From Acidocella sp. 20-57-95 (GTDB lineage Bacteria > Pseudomonadota > Alphaproteobacteria > Acetobacterales > Acetobacteraceae): DNA of 63,064 nucleotides. This document shows, piece after piece, positions 8,474 to 16,739 of the stretch (the stretch's first letter is position 1; every line of letters begins with the position of its first letter). Position numbers and translations under genes: made by a program. The stretch spans positions 1 to 63,064 of the forward strand of contig NCAT01000020.1 in the NCBI GenBank assembly GCA_002255575.1, in the 5' to 3' direction. The notes under the pieces were generated by a model. The model saw only the letters and a program-made list of their open reading frames with translations, ran no database searches and had not been told where the DNA came from.

Positions 8474-8981
8474 ACTTGCACTCTACGCGCCTTGTCCCAC
8501 TGTCCCAAACCCTGGCAATAGGACAGCGGGACAAAGCATTTTCAACGCTGCTAACTCCCGGGACAAGGCGCGGGACAACTTTGGAATGCCAACCTTAAAA
8601 ACTCTGGCAATCCGCTATTTTAGCAGGGACAAAGGTGGGACAGAAGCGGTTTCATCGCTGCCAGACAACGACCATTTAAACTTAAATGCTTCAGTCAAAA
8701 CAAGCCAAGATCAATGCCATCACGATGCTAATGAAGCGGCATACGAAGCCACGGAACGCGCCGCCATCATCGCCGTAAGCCAGTATGACAACCCCCATGC
8801 CTCGGTGCCGCACAACCTACCGCCCGCCTGGAATGACGTGACCATTACTCCTACGGCAGGTGCATTATGCCTAAGCTGCGCCAAAACGGTGTGGTGGTTA
8901 AGCACTCTAAAACCCACTGGTTGGCGGTGCTTAGGTTGCTACCCACCTTCCCCAGGTCAATTTCAAGTGGTGGCTACATAG
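8466..8981 (+). CDS. Hypothetical protein with C-terminal zinc-ribbon-like motif
   Basis: A 171-residue protein starting inside the end of the ATPase gene, so translation is probably coupled. I recognise no full domain. The last 45 residues contain CLSC and, about 20 residues later, CLGC, a spacing that fits a four-Cys zinc ribbon. The N-terminal two-thirds are polar and low in complexity. Position suggests a small accessory factor for the replication module, but this is inference from gene order only. Confidence 0.6.
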   Translation: MSELALYAPCPTVPNPGNRTAGQSIFNAANSRDKARDNFGMPTLKTLAIRYFSRDKGGTEAVSSLPDNDHLNLNASVKTSQDQCHHDANEAAYEATERAAIIAVSQYDNPHASVPHNLPPAWNDVTITPTAGALCLSCAKTVWWLSTLKPTGWRCLGCYPPSPGQFQVVAT

Positions 8982-9062
8982 CACCCACCCCCTTTGCGAA
9001 ACGGCAACAACACTGCACAATGGCACCCAAAGCGCCCATCCCGTCGAAAGCAAAAGCTAATA

Positions 9063-12000
9063 ATGACCGCTCTCAGCACCCTTCTCGACACCTACCGCCA
9101 AGCTGCCGCCTCCGAACGCGAGAAGGGCACTTATTTTGAAGATTTAATTGCCTGCTACCTCCGCAGCGAGGCACGGTACAACGACCTCTACAGTGACGTG
9201 TGGACCTACGCGCAGTGGGCAGAAAGCCTGGGGCTGGACAAGCGTGACACTGGCATAGACCTAGTGGCCAAAACCCACGTTACCGATGAATTTCACGCCA
9301 TTCAGTGCAAGCTCTACGCGGCGGACTACAAGCTACGCAAAGAGGATATCGACAGTTTTTTCACTGCCTCTGGCAAAAAGCCCTTCACCCGCCGCCTAAT
9401 TGTCAGCACCACCAACCACTGGACTGAGCACGCAGAGAACGCGCTCGAAGATCAGCAGCCTCCCGTTGATAAAATTGACCTCTATGATCTGGAAAATAGC
9501 CAGATCGACTGGGCGCAATACCAGCCCAAGGCCCCAGCGCCCCTGAAGCCAAAAAAATCCCCGCGGGAGCATCAAATATCCGCACTCAACGCCACCCTGG
9601 CCGGATTTAAGGGGGCTGACCGTGGCAAACTCATCATGGCCTGTGGTACCGGCAAAACCTTCACCAGCCTTAAAATAGCCGAGGCGCAAGCTGGTGCTGG
9701 CAAGCGGGTGCTGTTCCTGGTCCCCAGCCTCTCTCTACTCTCCCAAACCCTCACCGAGTGGACGCAGGAAAGCGCCACCCCCCTACATAGCTTCGCCGTA
9801 TGTTCTGACAGCGACGTGGGTAAAAAAAAGAGCGATGACATGGTGCGAACCACCCTCAGTGAGTTGCGCTACCCAGCCACCACCAACGCCGGCAGCTTAG
9901 CCAAAGCTATGAACCTGCGCCACGACCCCACCCATATGAGTGTGGTATTCAGCACCTACCATTCCATCGATGTCATCCACCAAGCCCAGCACCAGCACGG
10001 CCTGCCCGCCTTTGACCTGATCGTGTGCGATGAGGCCCACCGCACCACCGGGGCGATTTTTGATGGTGAAGATGAAAGTGCCTTTGTGCGCGTTCACAAT
10101 GCTGACTACCTGCGCGCCGCCAAGCGCCTCTATATGACCGCAACGCCTCGCATTTATGGCGACAATGCTAAAGCTACCGCTGAGCGGACCAGCATCGCCC
10201 TTTGCTCGATGGATGACGAGGCCCTGTTCGGCAAAGAATTTTACGTCATCACCTTCAGCCGGGCTGTGGGGCTTGGCCTGCTAGTCGATTACAAGGTTAT
10301 CGTGCTGTCTGTGGATGAAGCCCACATCACCCGCCGCCTACAATCTCTTCTGAAAGATGACGACAACCAGCTAAAGGTAGATGATGCGGCCAAAATTGTG
10401 GGGTGCTGGAAGGCTCTCTCGAAACAGGGCTTAACCGATGACTTGACCGGCGACACCGAGGCCATGCACCGCGCCGTTGCTTTCTGCCAGGTTATTGAAC
10501 CGGCTACCAAGGCAAAGGTTCACAAGGTCAGCTCTAAAAATATCGCTGGCATGTTTCAGCGGGTGGTAGAAGCCTACCAGGAAAAGGAAGAAACCGACCC
10601 CACCACCCGCCTGATTTGTGAGGCCGAGCATGTGGACGGCGGCATGAATGCCAGCCAGAAAGAGGAAAAACTCGACTGGCTGAAAGCTGAAATACCGGAA
10701 AACACCTGCCGGATTTTAAGCAACGTGCGTTGCCTGTCTGAAGGTGTGGATGTGCCAGCCCTGGACGCTGTTTTATTCCTCACCCCGCGCAATTCACAAA
10801 TAGACGTGGTGCAATCCGTAGGCCGCGTCATGCGCAACGCGCCGGGCAAAAAGCGAGGCTATGTCATCCTCCCCGTGGTCATCCCCACCGGCATGGAGCC
10901 GCATGAAGCCCTGAACGGCAATAAAACCTTTTCCGTGGTGTGGCAGGTGCTTAATGCCCTGCGCTCGCATGATGACCGTTTCGACGCCATGGTGAACACG
11001 ATGGACCTAAACGGCCCGAACCTTAGCAAGTTGCAAGTCACCACCATCACCGACAAAGTGCCGGTCCGCCAAGCCAAAGCCCTCAATGTAAAAAAGGACT
11101 CTGGCAAAGGCGAATTCCAAATTGGCACTGCCCCCAAGCGCCCTGGCCTTGCCGAGACCCAAGCCACGATGGAATTTGAGATCGGCGATATTGAACGCGC
11201 CATCTATGCCAAGCTGGTGCAAAAAGTCGGCAACCGCCACCATTGGGAGGATTGGGCGAACGACATCGCCAAAATCGCGCGCACCCATATCGCCCGCATC
11301 ACCACCATTATTGAAAACCCGGAAAACACCGCCGAGCGCGCCGCCTTTGCCGCCTTTGCCGGCGAACTGCGCGCGGATTTGAACGACAGCCTGAGCGATG
11401 CTGAAATTATTGAAATGCTGGCCCAGCACGTCATCACCAAGCCGGTCTTTGATGCCTTGTTTGAAGGCTATGATTTCGCCGCCTCTAACCCCATGTCGCT
11501 CGCCATGCAGAACATGCTTGAGTTGCTGGAAGGCCACCGGCTGGATAAAGAGGCCGACACGCTGCAAGCCTTCTATGAGAGTGTAAAACTCCGCGCTCAA
11601 GGCATCGACAACGCGGCTGGCAAACAAAAAATCATTGTCGAACTCTACGACAAATTTTTCCGCAACGCCTTCCCGCGCATGACCGAGCGGCTGGGCATTG
11701 TCTATACCCCGGTGGAGGTGGTGGATTTTATCATCCACAGCGTCAACCACATTCTGCAAACCGAATTCGGCCAAACCCTCGGCAGCGAGGGTGTGCATAT
11801 TGTGGACCCCTTCACCGGCACCGGCACCTTTATCACCCGGGTGCTGCAAAGCGGGCTGATTACGCGCGAGCAAATGGCGCATAAATACAAAACCGAAATT
11901 CACGCTAACGAAATTGTGCTGCTGGCCTACTACATCGCCGCCATCAATATCGAAGCGGCCTATCATGGCATCATGGGCGGGGCCTATGAGCCGTTTCAGG

Positions 12001-13982
12001 GCATCTGCCTGACTGACACGTTCCAGAATCACGCGGGCGGCGATCTGGTCAGCAATCTCATGGCCGCCAACAATTCGAGGCGCAGACGTCAGGACGAGTT
12101 GGATATTCGCGTCATCATGGCTAACCCGCCCTATTCCATTGGGCAAACAAGCCAGAATGATAACAACCAGAATGTCGATTACGCTTCTTTAGATAAGCGC
12201 ATTACTGATACCTACGCGGCCAGATCTAAAGCGGCCCTATCGAAGGGCTTATATGATTCCTATATCAGAGCTATTCGCTGGGCATCTGATCGGATAGGCA
12301 AAAGCGGTGTGATCGGATTTGTTTGCGGCTCCGGCTTTACCGAAAAGCCCGCCATGGATGGCCTGCGCAAATGCCTAGCTGAAGAATTTTCCTGTATTCA
12401 TGTCATCAATTTGCGGGGTGACATTCGCAAAAATATGCTGACTAAGGGCCGCGCCAAGGAAGGCCAGAATATCTTTGGTAGTGGGAGTATGACCGGCATC
12501 GCTATTGCATTGCTAGTAAAAAATCCCAAAGCTGACGAACTGGGCAAAATTTACTACCACGACATTGGCGATGAACTGACCCAAACCGAAAAGCTGAGCA
12601 AGATTGCAACTTTCCAAAGCATTTCCGGCATCGGCGCAACTGAGGGCTGGCAAACCATCACCCCTGATGCCCATGGCGATTGGCTGAAGCAACGTGATGA
12701 CGGCTTTGCCGAATTTATCGTCTTGGGTGACAAGAAGGGCGACGCGCTAAAACTGTTTGATAACTTCTCTTTAGGTATTGCTACCAACCGTGATGCTTGG
12801 TGCTACAATTCTTCTAAGGACAACCTTACCCAAAACATGATGCGAATGATTGCCTTCTACAATAGCGAGGTTGCACGTTATGAAAAAGCCTGCGCTGACT
12901 TGGCTAAGGATGCCCGCCCGCTGGTAGATGGGTTTGTGGAAAACAATTCTGCCAAGATAAGCTGGACACGCGCTCTTAAGCAGGAACTCTCCAAAGGGCG
13001 ACATTTTGCATTTGATGATGCGTGCCTTACCCCCAGCCTTTATCGTCCTTTCACCAAGCAGTATCTCTATTTCAATCGCAAGCTCAATGAAATGGTTTTG
13101 CAGATGCCGCGTATCTTCCCGGATACGACGGCAGAAAATTTAGTCTTTTGCGTGAACGGCAAAGGAAGCAGAAACGGCGTTACAGCCATGATGAGCAATA
13201 CAATAGTTGACCTGAATGCTCTTGAGGCTGGGGCACAATGCTTTCCACTTTATCTCTATGGCGATGCCGAGCCAGAATCGGATGAAGCCGCACCGCAAAA
13301 CGCTGATCTGTTCGCCGCACCCTCGCCAGCCGCCACCACCGGCAGAACGCGCCGCGATGCCATCACCGATGCCGGACTGGCGCATTTCCGAGCCGCCTAC
13401 CCACAGGATAATATCAGCAAGGAAGATATTTTTTATTACGTCTATGGCTTGCTGCACGCGCCAGACTACCGGGACCGCTACGCCGATAATCTGGCGAAGG
13501 AACTCCCCCGCATCCCTTGCGTGAAAACCCCGGAGGATTTTTGGGCCTTCAGCAAGGCTGGCCGCGCCTTGGCGGAACTGCACCTGAACTATGAGACCGT
13601 GGCCCCGTACCCGCTTAAAATTGACACCGGCAACAAGCAATTGACCGATGCCGACTACCGGGTGGAGAAAATGAAATACGCCAAAAAGGGCGGCGAGAAA
13701 GACCTCACCACCCTGATCTATAACAGTAAAATCACCCTTACCGGCATTCCGCTAGAAGCCTACGACTATGTGGTGAATGGCAAACCAGCCCTTGACTGGG
13801 TGGTAGAGCGCCAATGCGTGAAAACCGATAAAGACAGCGGCCTTGTCAACGACGCTAATGACTGGGCAACTGAGACCATGCACAACCCGCGCTACCCGCT
13901 AGAACTGGTTCAGCGCGTCATCACAGTAAGCCTGGAGACCATGAAAATCGTGAAAAGCCTGCCAGCACTGGTGATTGACTAA
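9063..13982 (+). CDS. Type ISP-like single-polypeptide restriction-modification enzyme
   Basis: A 1639-residue protein combining all parts of a restriction-modification system, as in LlaGI and LlaBIII. An Mrr-like nuclease comes first, with D66 in GIDL and Q81-C-K83 forming the PD-(D/E)xK site. A superfamily 2 helicase follows, with Walker A MACGTGKTF near residue 195, DEAH at about 323 and SVGRVMRN as motif VI. The N6-adenine methyltransferase has motif I DPFTGTGTF at about 915 and motif IV NPPY at about 1021. The C-terminal 450 residues should recognise the target. The enzyme would methylate the host and translocate along and cut unmethylated phage DNA. The ATG at 9063 fits family N-termini (LLDTYR then EREKGTYFE); an upstream TTG at 8994 is unlikely. 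All catalytic motifs seem intact. Confidence 0.92.
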   Translation: MTALSTLLDTYRQAAASEREKGTYFEDLIACYLRSEARYNDLYSDVWTYAQWAESLGLDKRDTGIDLVAKTHVTDEFHAIQCKLYAADYKLRKEDIDSFFTASGKKPFTRRLIVSTTNHWTEHAENALEDQQPPVDKIDLYDLENSQIDWAQYQPKAPAPLKPKKSPREHQISALNATLAGFKGADRGKLIMACGTGKTFTSLKIAEAQAGAGKRVLFLVPSLSLLSQTLTEWTQESATPLHSFAVCSDSDVGKKKSDDMVRTTLSELRYPATTNAGSLAKAMNLRHDPTHMSVVFSTYHSIDVIHQAQHQHGLPAFDLIVCDEAHRTTGAIFDGEDESAFVRVHNADYLRAAKRLYMTATPRIYGDNAKATAERTSIALCSMDDEALFGKEFYVITFSRAVGLGLLVDYKVIVLSVDEAHITRRLQSLLKDDDNQLKVDDAAKIVGCWKALSKQGLTDDLTGDTEAMHRAVAFCQVIEPATKAKVHKVSSKNIAGMFQRVVEAYQEKEETDPTTRLICEAEHVDGGMNASQKEEKLDWLKAEIPENTCRILSNVRCLSEGVDVPALDAVLFLTPRNSQIDVVQSVGRVMRNAPGKKRGYVILPVVIPTGMEPHEALNGNKTFSVVWQVLNALRSHDDRFDAMVNTMDLNGPNLSKLQVTTITDKVPVRQAKALNVKKDSGKGEFQIGTAPKRPGLAETQATMEFEIGDIERAIYAKLVQKVGNRHHWEDWANDIAKIARTHIARITTIIENPENTAERAAFAAFAGELRADLNDSLSDAEIIEMLAQHVITKPVFDALFEGYDFAASNPMSLAMQNMLELLEGHRLDKEADTLQAFYESVKLRAQGIDNAAGKQKIIVELYDKFFRNAFPRMTERLGIVYTPVEVVDFIIHSVNHILQTEFGQTLGSEGVHIVDPFTGTGTFITRVLQSGLITREQMAHKYKTEIHANEIVLLAYYIAAINIEAAYHGIMGGAYEPFQGICLTDTFQNHAGGDLVSNLMAANNSRRRRQDELDIRVIMANPPYSIGQTSQNDNNQNVDYASLDKRITDTYAARSKAALSKGLYDSYIRAIRWASDRIGKSGVIGFVCGSGFTEKPAMDGLRKCLAEEFSCIHVINLRGDIRKNMLTKGRAKEGQNIFGSGSMTGIAIALLVKNPKADELGKIYYHDIGDELTQTEKLSKIATFQSISGIGATEGWQTITPDAHGDWLKQRDDGFAEFIVLGDKKGDALKLFDNFSLGIATNRDAWCYNSSKDNLTQNMMRMIAFYNSEVARYEKACADLAKDARPLVDGFVENNSAKISWTRALKQELSKGRHFAFDDACLTPSLYRPFTKQYLYFNRKLNEMVLQMPRIFPDTTAENLVFCVNGKGSRNGVTAMMSNTIVDLNALEAGAQCFPLYLYGDAEPESDEAAPQNADLFAAPSPAATTGRTRRDAITDAGLAHFRAAYPQDNISKEDIFYYVYGLLHAPDYRDRYADNLAKELPRIPCVKTPEDFWAFSKAGRALAELHLNYETVAPYPLKIDTGNKQLTDADYRVEKMKYAKKGGEKDLTTLIYNSKITLTGIPLEAYDYVVNGKPALDWVVERQCVKTDKDSGLVNDANDWATETMHNPRYPLELVQRVITVSLETMKIVKSLPALVID

Positions 13983-13990
13983 ACCAGCCC

Positions 13991-14293
13991 TCAAGCCATC
14001 GCCATTTCTGCCAGAGCGGCATTTACCGCCTCTGGCGCCCGGTCAATGACCAGGAGCAATACTTTGGCCGCTTGCTCCGGCTGGCGGCGGTGCTGTTCCC
14101 AATCCTTCACGGCGGCGGCGCTGAAGCCAAAGCGCTTGGCAAAAGCAGCTTGGCTCAAATTCAATTTGGCGCGAATCGCCTTCACGTCCACCTCTGCCGG
14201 GACATGCGCCACAAAGCCTTCAGTCACGTCACCGCGCGCATAGGCACGGGCAGAGCGCACGCTACCCAGAATACGACTACCTGCTTTTGACAT
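13991..14293 (-). CDS. HigA-type antitoxin, helix-turn-helix
   Basis: A 100-residue antitoxin and repressor. The C-terminal half has an Xre/Cro helix-turn-helix ([20 protein letters not shown], then [13 protein letters not shown]). The N-terminal half should bind and neutralise the toxin. The ATG at 14293 is preferred: AGGAG lies just upstream and the longer frame to 14377 would sit inside the toxin gene. It overlaps the end of the toxin gene by 17 bases, so toxin is translated first, the order typical of higBA. It probably binds the palindrome at 14651-14665. Confidence 0.85.
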   Translation of the reverse strand: MSKAGSRILGSVRSARAYARGDVTEGFVAHVPAEVDVKAIRAKLNLSQAAFAKRFGFSAAAVKDWEQHRRQPEQAAKVLLLVIDRAPEAVNAALAEMAMA

Positions 14294-14639
14294 TGCTCCG
14301 CACTCCTTTCCGATAATCAGCGGCAAGACCCGCCAATTCCTTCCGCAATTCATTCCGTTCCGCCTGGGAGAGGTCAACCCGGTCCCCTTTGGCGAACACG
14401 TTCAATAAAAACACCGGCACGTCATCGCCCGAATAAAACGTAATCACCCGGTAGCCGCCGCTTTTACCCTTACCCCTACCCGCAAAGCGAAGCTTTCGCG
14501 CGCCACCAGTGCCGGGTATTTCATCGCCTGCCATAGGATTGGCCGCCAATTTCAAAATTACGACCTTACGTTCAGTCTCCGTTAAACCCGCATCCTTCGC
14601 ATCCGCGAGGTAAGTAGGGGTTTCAATGACCGAATGCAT
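14277..14639 (-). CDS. HigB/RelE-family toxin
   Basis: A 120-residue RelE-superfamily protein resembling HigB2/NadT-type toxins, which cleave mRNA on ribosomes. Family features are the N-terminal [12 protein letters not shown], the [19 protein letters not shown] segment, GYRVITFY and the [14 protein letters not shown] strand and helix. With its antitoxin it would stabilise the element: loss leaves long-lived toxin. It starts 12 bases from an operator-like palindrome. It points inward from the right end, opposite to the other element genes. Confidence 0.85.
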   Translation of the reverse strand: MHSVIETPTYLADAKDAGLTETERKVVILKLAANPMAGDEIPGTGGARKLRFAGRGKGKSGGYRVITFYSGDDVPVFLLNVFAKGDRVDLSQAERNELRKELAGLAADYRKGVRSNVKSR

Positions 14640-14646
14640 GACCTCA

Positions 14647-14675
14647 TCTATACGGCAATGCCGTACATATGTCGA
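14647..14675 (-). promoter_or_regulatory. higBA promoter with palindromic operator
   Basis: On the minus strand, TCGACA (14670-14675) and TATAGA (14647-14652) are separated by 17 bases and resemble -35 and -10 boxes. The perfect palindrome TACGGCA-T-TGCCGTA (14651-14665) fills the spacer and touches the -10 box, so a bound repressor would block RNA polymerase. The -10 box lies so close to the toxin ATG (14639) that the transcript may have almost no leader. Confidence 0.6.
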
Positions 14676-14804
14676 TGATTATTTGCACTGCTAGCCCCCA
14701 GTCAACGCCGCGCGCGCGTCACATGTGGCTTTTCCATTCAGTACGCGCCCGCGCGCGCGCGAGGGCCGAGTTTCCCGCCTTATCCCGGTCTATCGAACCG
14801 ACAC

Positions 14805-14824
14805 TGAAGCCCCAGTGAAGCCCC
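14805..14824 (+). repeat. Two phased TGAAGCCCC repeats at the right end (candidate integrase arm sites)
   Basis: TGAAGCCCC at 14805-14813 and 14816-14824 repeats the sequence, orientation and 11-base spacing of the three copies beside the integrase. Finding the same motif inside both ends of the element supports a role in integrase binding. Confidence 0.65.
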
Positions 14825-14860
14825 AAGCATTTTTTGATGATATGGTATTTTGAAAAGTTG

Positions 14861-14907
14861 TTGGTGGGTGCTGTAGGGATCGAACCTACGACAAGCTGAT
14901 TAAGAGT
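14861..14907 (-). repeat. Attachment site, right copy, within tRNA-Lys
   Basis: Identical over 47 bases to 3884-3930. Here the repeat continues into a complete tRNA gene, so this is the chromosomal copy that keeps the tRNA functional. Confidence 0.95.
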
Positions 14908-14937
14908 CAGCTGCTCTACCAACTGAGCTAAGCACCC
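14862..14937 (-). tRNA. tRNA-Lys(CTT)
   Basis: A 76-base gene with encoded CCA. The acceptor stem pairs GGGTGCT with AGCACCC. The anticodon stem GCTGA/TCAGC closes the loop CTCTTAA, giving anticodon CTT (reads AAG, Lys). The T arm has the standard GGTTCGATCC. It is the integration target of the element that lies on its 3' side, and remains intact. Confidence 0.97.
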
Positions 14938-15092
14938 GCCAAGGCGCATCCTCTAGCAAGCTATGCTAGGGATGGAAAGACCCTAATCCTCTCCCATCTC
15001 GATATATTGCACCGCACAAAAAACGCATGCAGGCCATGCAATAATCGCATAACGAGAGACGTTCGCCTGGGGTACACAAGAGAAGCCGTTAC

Positions 15093-15292
15093 GGCAACGC
15101 AGGAGACACGCACCCCAGAACCAAAGCGAGGGTGCGGGCCGACGGAGCAACCCCCCGGGAAACTCTCAGGCGAAAGGACTACGTTGCCAGGTAAATCTGG
15201 AGAGTGGTGCGGCACATCGCGTGCGCGGCACCCGCCGAAGGGGAAGCTGGATCCGCAAAGGAGCAGTAAACTCTCAGGCAAAAAGGACAGAT
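15093..15292 (+). promoter_or_regulatory. Tandem glycine riboswitch
   Basis: Two glycine aptamers in series. The first (about 15093-15188) is closed by GGCAACG/CGTTGCC and contains AAACTCTCAGGCGAAAGGAC; the second (about 15195-15292) is closed by ATCTG/CAGAT and contains CACCCGCCGAAGGGG and AAACTCTCAGGCAAAAAGGAC. These are the strongly conserved cores of the glycine aptamer. The 61 bases between the second aptamer and the dadA ATG would be the expression platform. Glycine riboswitches usually turn genes on when glycine is abundant, and they typically control glycine degradation or export. Here the gene controlled is a dehydrogenase, possibly with the downstream transporter. Confidence 0.95.
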
Positions 15293-15353
15293 GGGGACAA
15301 GTCGGGCGGGGATCTCCCTTGCCCTTAACGAGTCCATCGGAAAGGTTGCCCCT

Positions 15354-16661
15354 ATGTCTCCACAAACATCCAAACCAAAGCATGTTATTATTATTGGCGC
15401 CGGTATTACCGGCGTTACCACCGCCTATGCGCTGCTCGACCGTGGCTGCAAAGTGACCATGATTGATCGTCACCGCTATGCTGGCATGGATACGTCCTTT
15501 GCCAATGGCGGCCAGCTTTCGGCCTGCAATGCCGAGGTTTGGAATAGTGTCAGCACCATCATCAAGGGCATGAAATGGATGTTCCGCAAGGATGCGCCCT
15601 TGCTGCTGAACCCCAGCCCGAGCTGGCATAAATATTCCTGGTTGGCCGAATTTACTGCAAATATCGGGAATTATCGTAAAAATACCATTGAGACCACGCG
15701 GCTTGCCATCGCTGCCCGCCAGCATTTGTTTGAGATTGCAGCGCGCGAGAATATTCAGTTTGACCATGAAAGCCGTGGCATTTTGCATGTGTACCGGGAC
15801 GCTGCGAGCTTTCATAAAGCTGAGGCCGTAAATGCGTTGCTAGCTGAAGGCGGGCTGGACCGCCGGGCGGTAACCCCGGCTGAAATGCGCAGCATCGAGC
15901 CGGCTTTAACCGGCGATTATTTTGGTGGGTTCTTCACGCCATCCGATTCAACCGGCGATATTCATAAATACACACGCGGCGTGGCCGATGCCTGTGTGCG
16001 CCGGGGGGCCAGCATTCTTTACAATACTGAAGTGCAGCACATTGCCACCGTGCCGGGCGGGATTGAGACCCGCATTCTGACCGAAGGTGCCACGGCGCCT
16101 GAAGCCTTGCGCGCCGACTCGGTGGTGATTTGCGCGGGCTTCGCCAGCCGTAACTTCGCCGCCATGCTGGGTGACCGGGTGAATATCTACCCTGTCAAAG
16201 GCTATTCCATTACCATTCCGCTGGAAGATACCAGCGTGCAAAAAGCTGCCCCTTGGGTAAGCTTGCTCGATGAAGACGCAAAAATCGTCACCAGCCGGTT
16301 TGGGGCGGGGCGCCTGCGAGTCGCCGGCACGGCCGAATATAATGGTGCAAACCGCGACATCCGTGCTGACCGGATTCGACCCTTGGTGGAATGGACCCGG
16401 CACCTATTCCCCGGCGTGCAGACCGAGCATGTCATCCCCTGGACCGGCCTGCGCCCGATGATGCCGGACATGATGCCGCGCGTGCAGCCAGGCAAGCAGG
16501 CTGGGGTTTTCTACAATACCGGCCACGGGCATCTGGGGTGGACCTTGTCGGCTGTGACCGCGCAGATGATTGCCGAGCAGATTATGCCGGGCGTCGCACC
16601 CGTGACCACACCGGCATCGACACCAACGCCTGAATTGGTGGTTCAACAAAAAGCCGCCTGA
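15354..16661 (+). CDS. dadA: D-amino acid dehydrogenase (DadA family), glycine-riboswitch controlled
   Basis: A 435-residue FAD-dependent amine dehydrogenase. The dinucleotide-binding motif is GAGITG (15-20) with an acidic strand end at MIDRH. The C-terminal FAD segment GVFYNTGHGHLGWT is characteristic of DadA. Such enzymes oxidise D-amino acids (classically D-alanine) to 2-oxo acids plus ammonia at the membrane, passing electrons to quinones. The glycine riboswitch upstream suggests glycine or a glycine-linked amino acid as the natural trigger, perhaps the substrate. The ATG at 15354 is chosen over an upstream frame that reads into the riboswitch. The livHMGFK genes follow 78 bases later on the same strand. 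Confidence 0.87.
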   Translation: MSPQTSKPKHVIIIGAGITGVTTAYALLDRGCKVTMIDRHRYAGMDTSFANGGQLSACNAEVWNSVSTIIKGMKWMFRKDAPLLLNPSPSWHKYSWLAEFTANIGNYRKNTIETTRLAIAARQHLFEIAARENIQFDHESRGILHVYRDAASFHKAEAVNALLAEGGLDRRAVTPAEMRSIEPALTGDYFGGFFTPSDSTGDIHKYTRGVADACVRRGASILYNTEVQHIATVPGGIETRILTEGATAPEALRADSVVICAGFASRNFAAMLGDRVNIYPVKGYSITIPLEDTSVQKAAPWVSLLDEDAKIVTSRFGAGRLRVAGTAEYNGANRDIRADRIRPLVEWTRHLFPGVQTEHVIPWTGLRPMMPDMMPRVQPGKQAGVFYNTGHGHLGWTLSAVTAQMIAEQIMPGVAPVTTPASTPTPELVVQQKAA

Positions 16662-16739
16662 TTGTCATATTTAGCATTGACCATAGCGCGGTGGTCGTAT
16701 CCATTGCGCGCATGGTCGTGATGCAAATAGGATAATTAA

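Noticed and set aside
11007..12146. 379-residue minus-strand ORF
   Set aside because: It lies wholly antisense to the Type ISP-like enzyme, whose catalytic motifs cover this stretch; a shadow of high-GC codon use.
14700..14765. Alternating CG tracts as a Z-DNA element or origin
   Set aside because: Two short CGCGCG runs exist, but no iterons, DnaA boxes or AT-rich unwinding region were seen nearby.
14719..14949. Minus-strand ORF containing AQLVEQLTLNQLVVGSIPT
   Set aside because: This is the usual false translation of a tRNA gene; it reads through tRNA-Lys.
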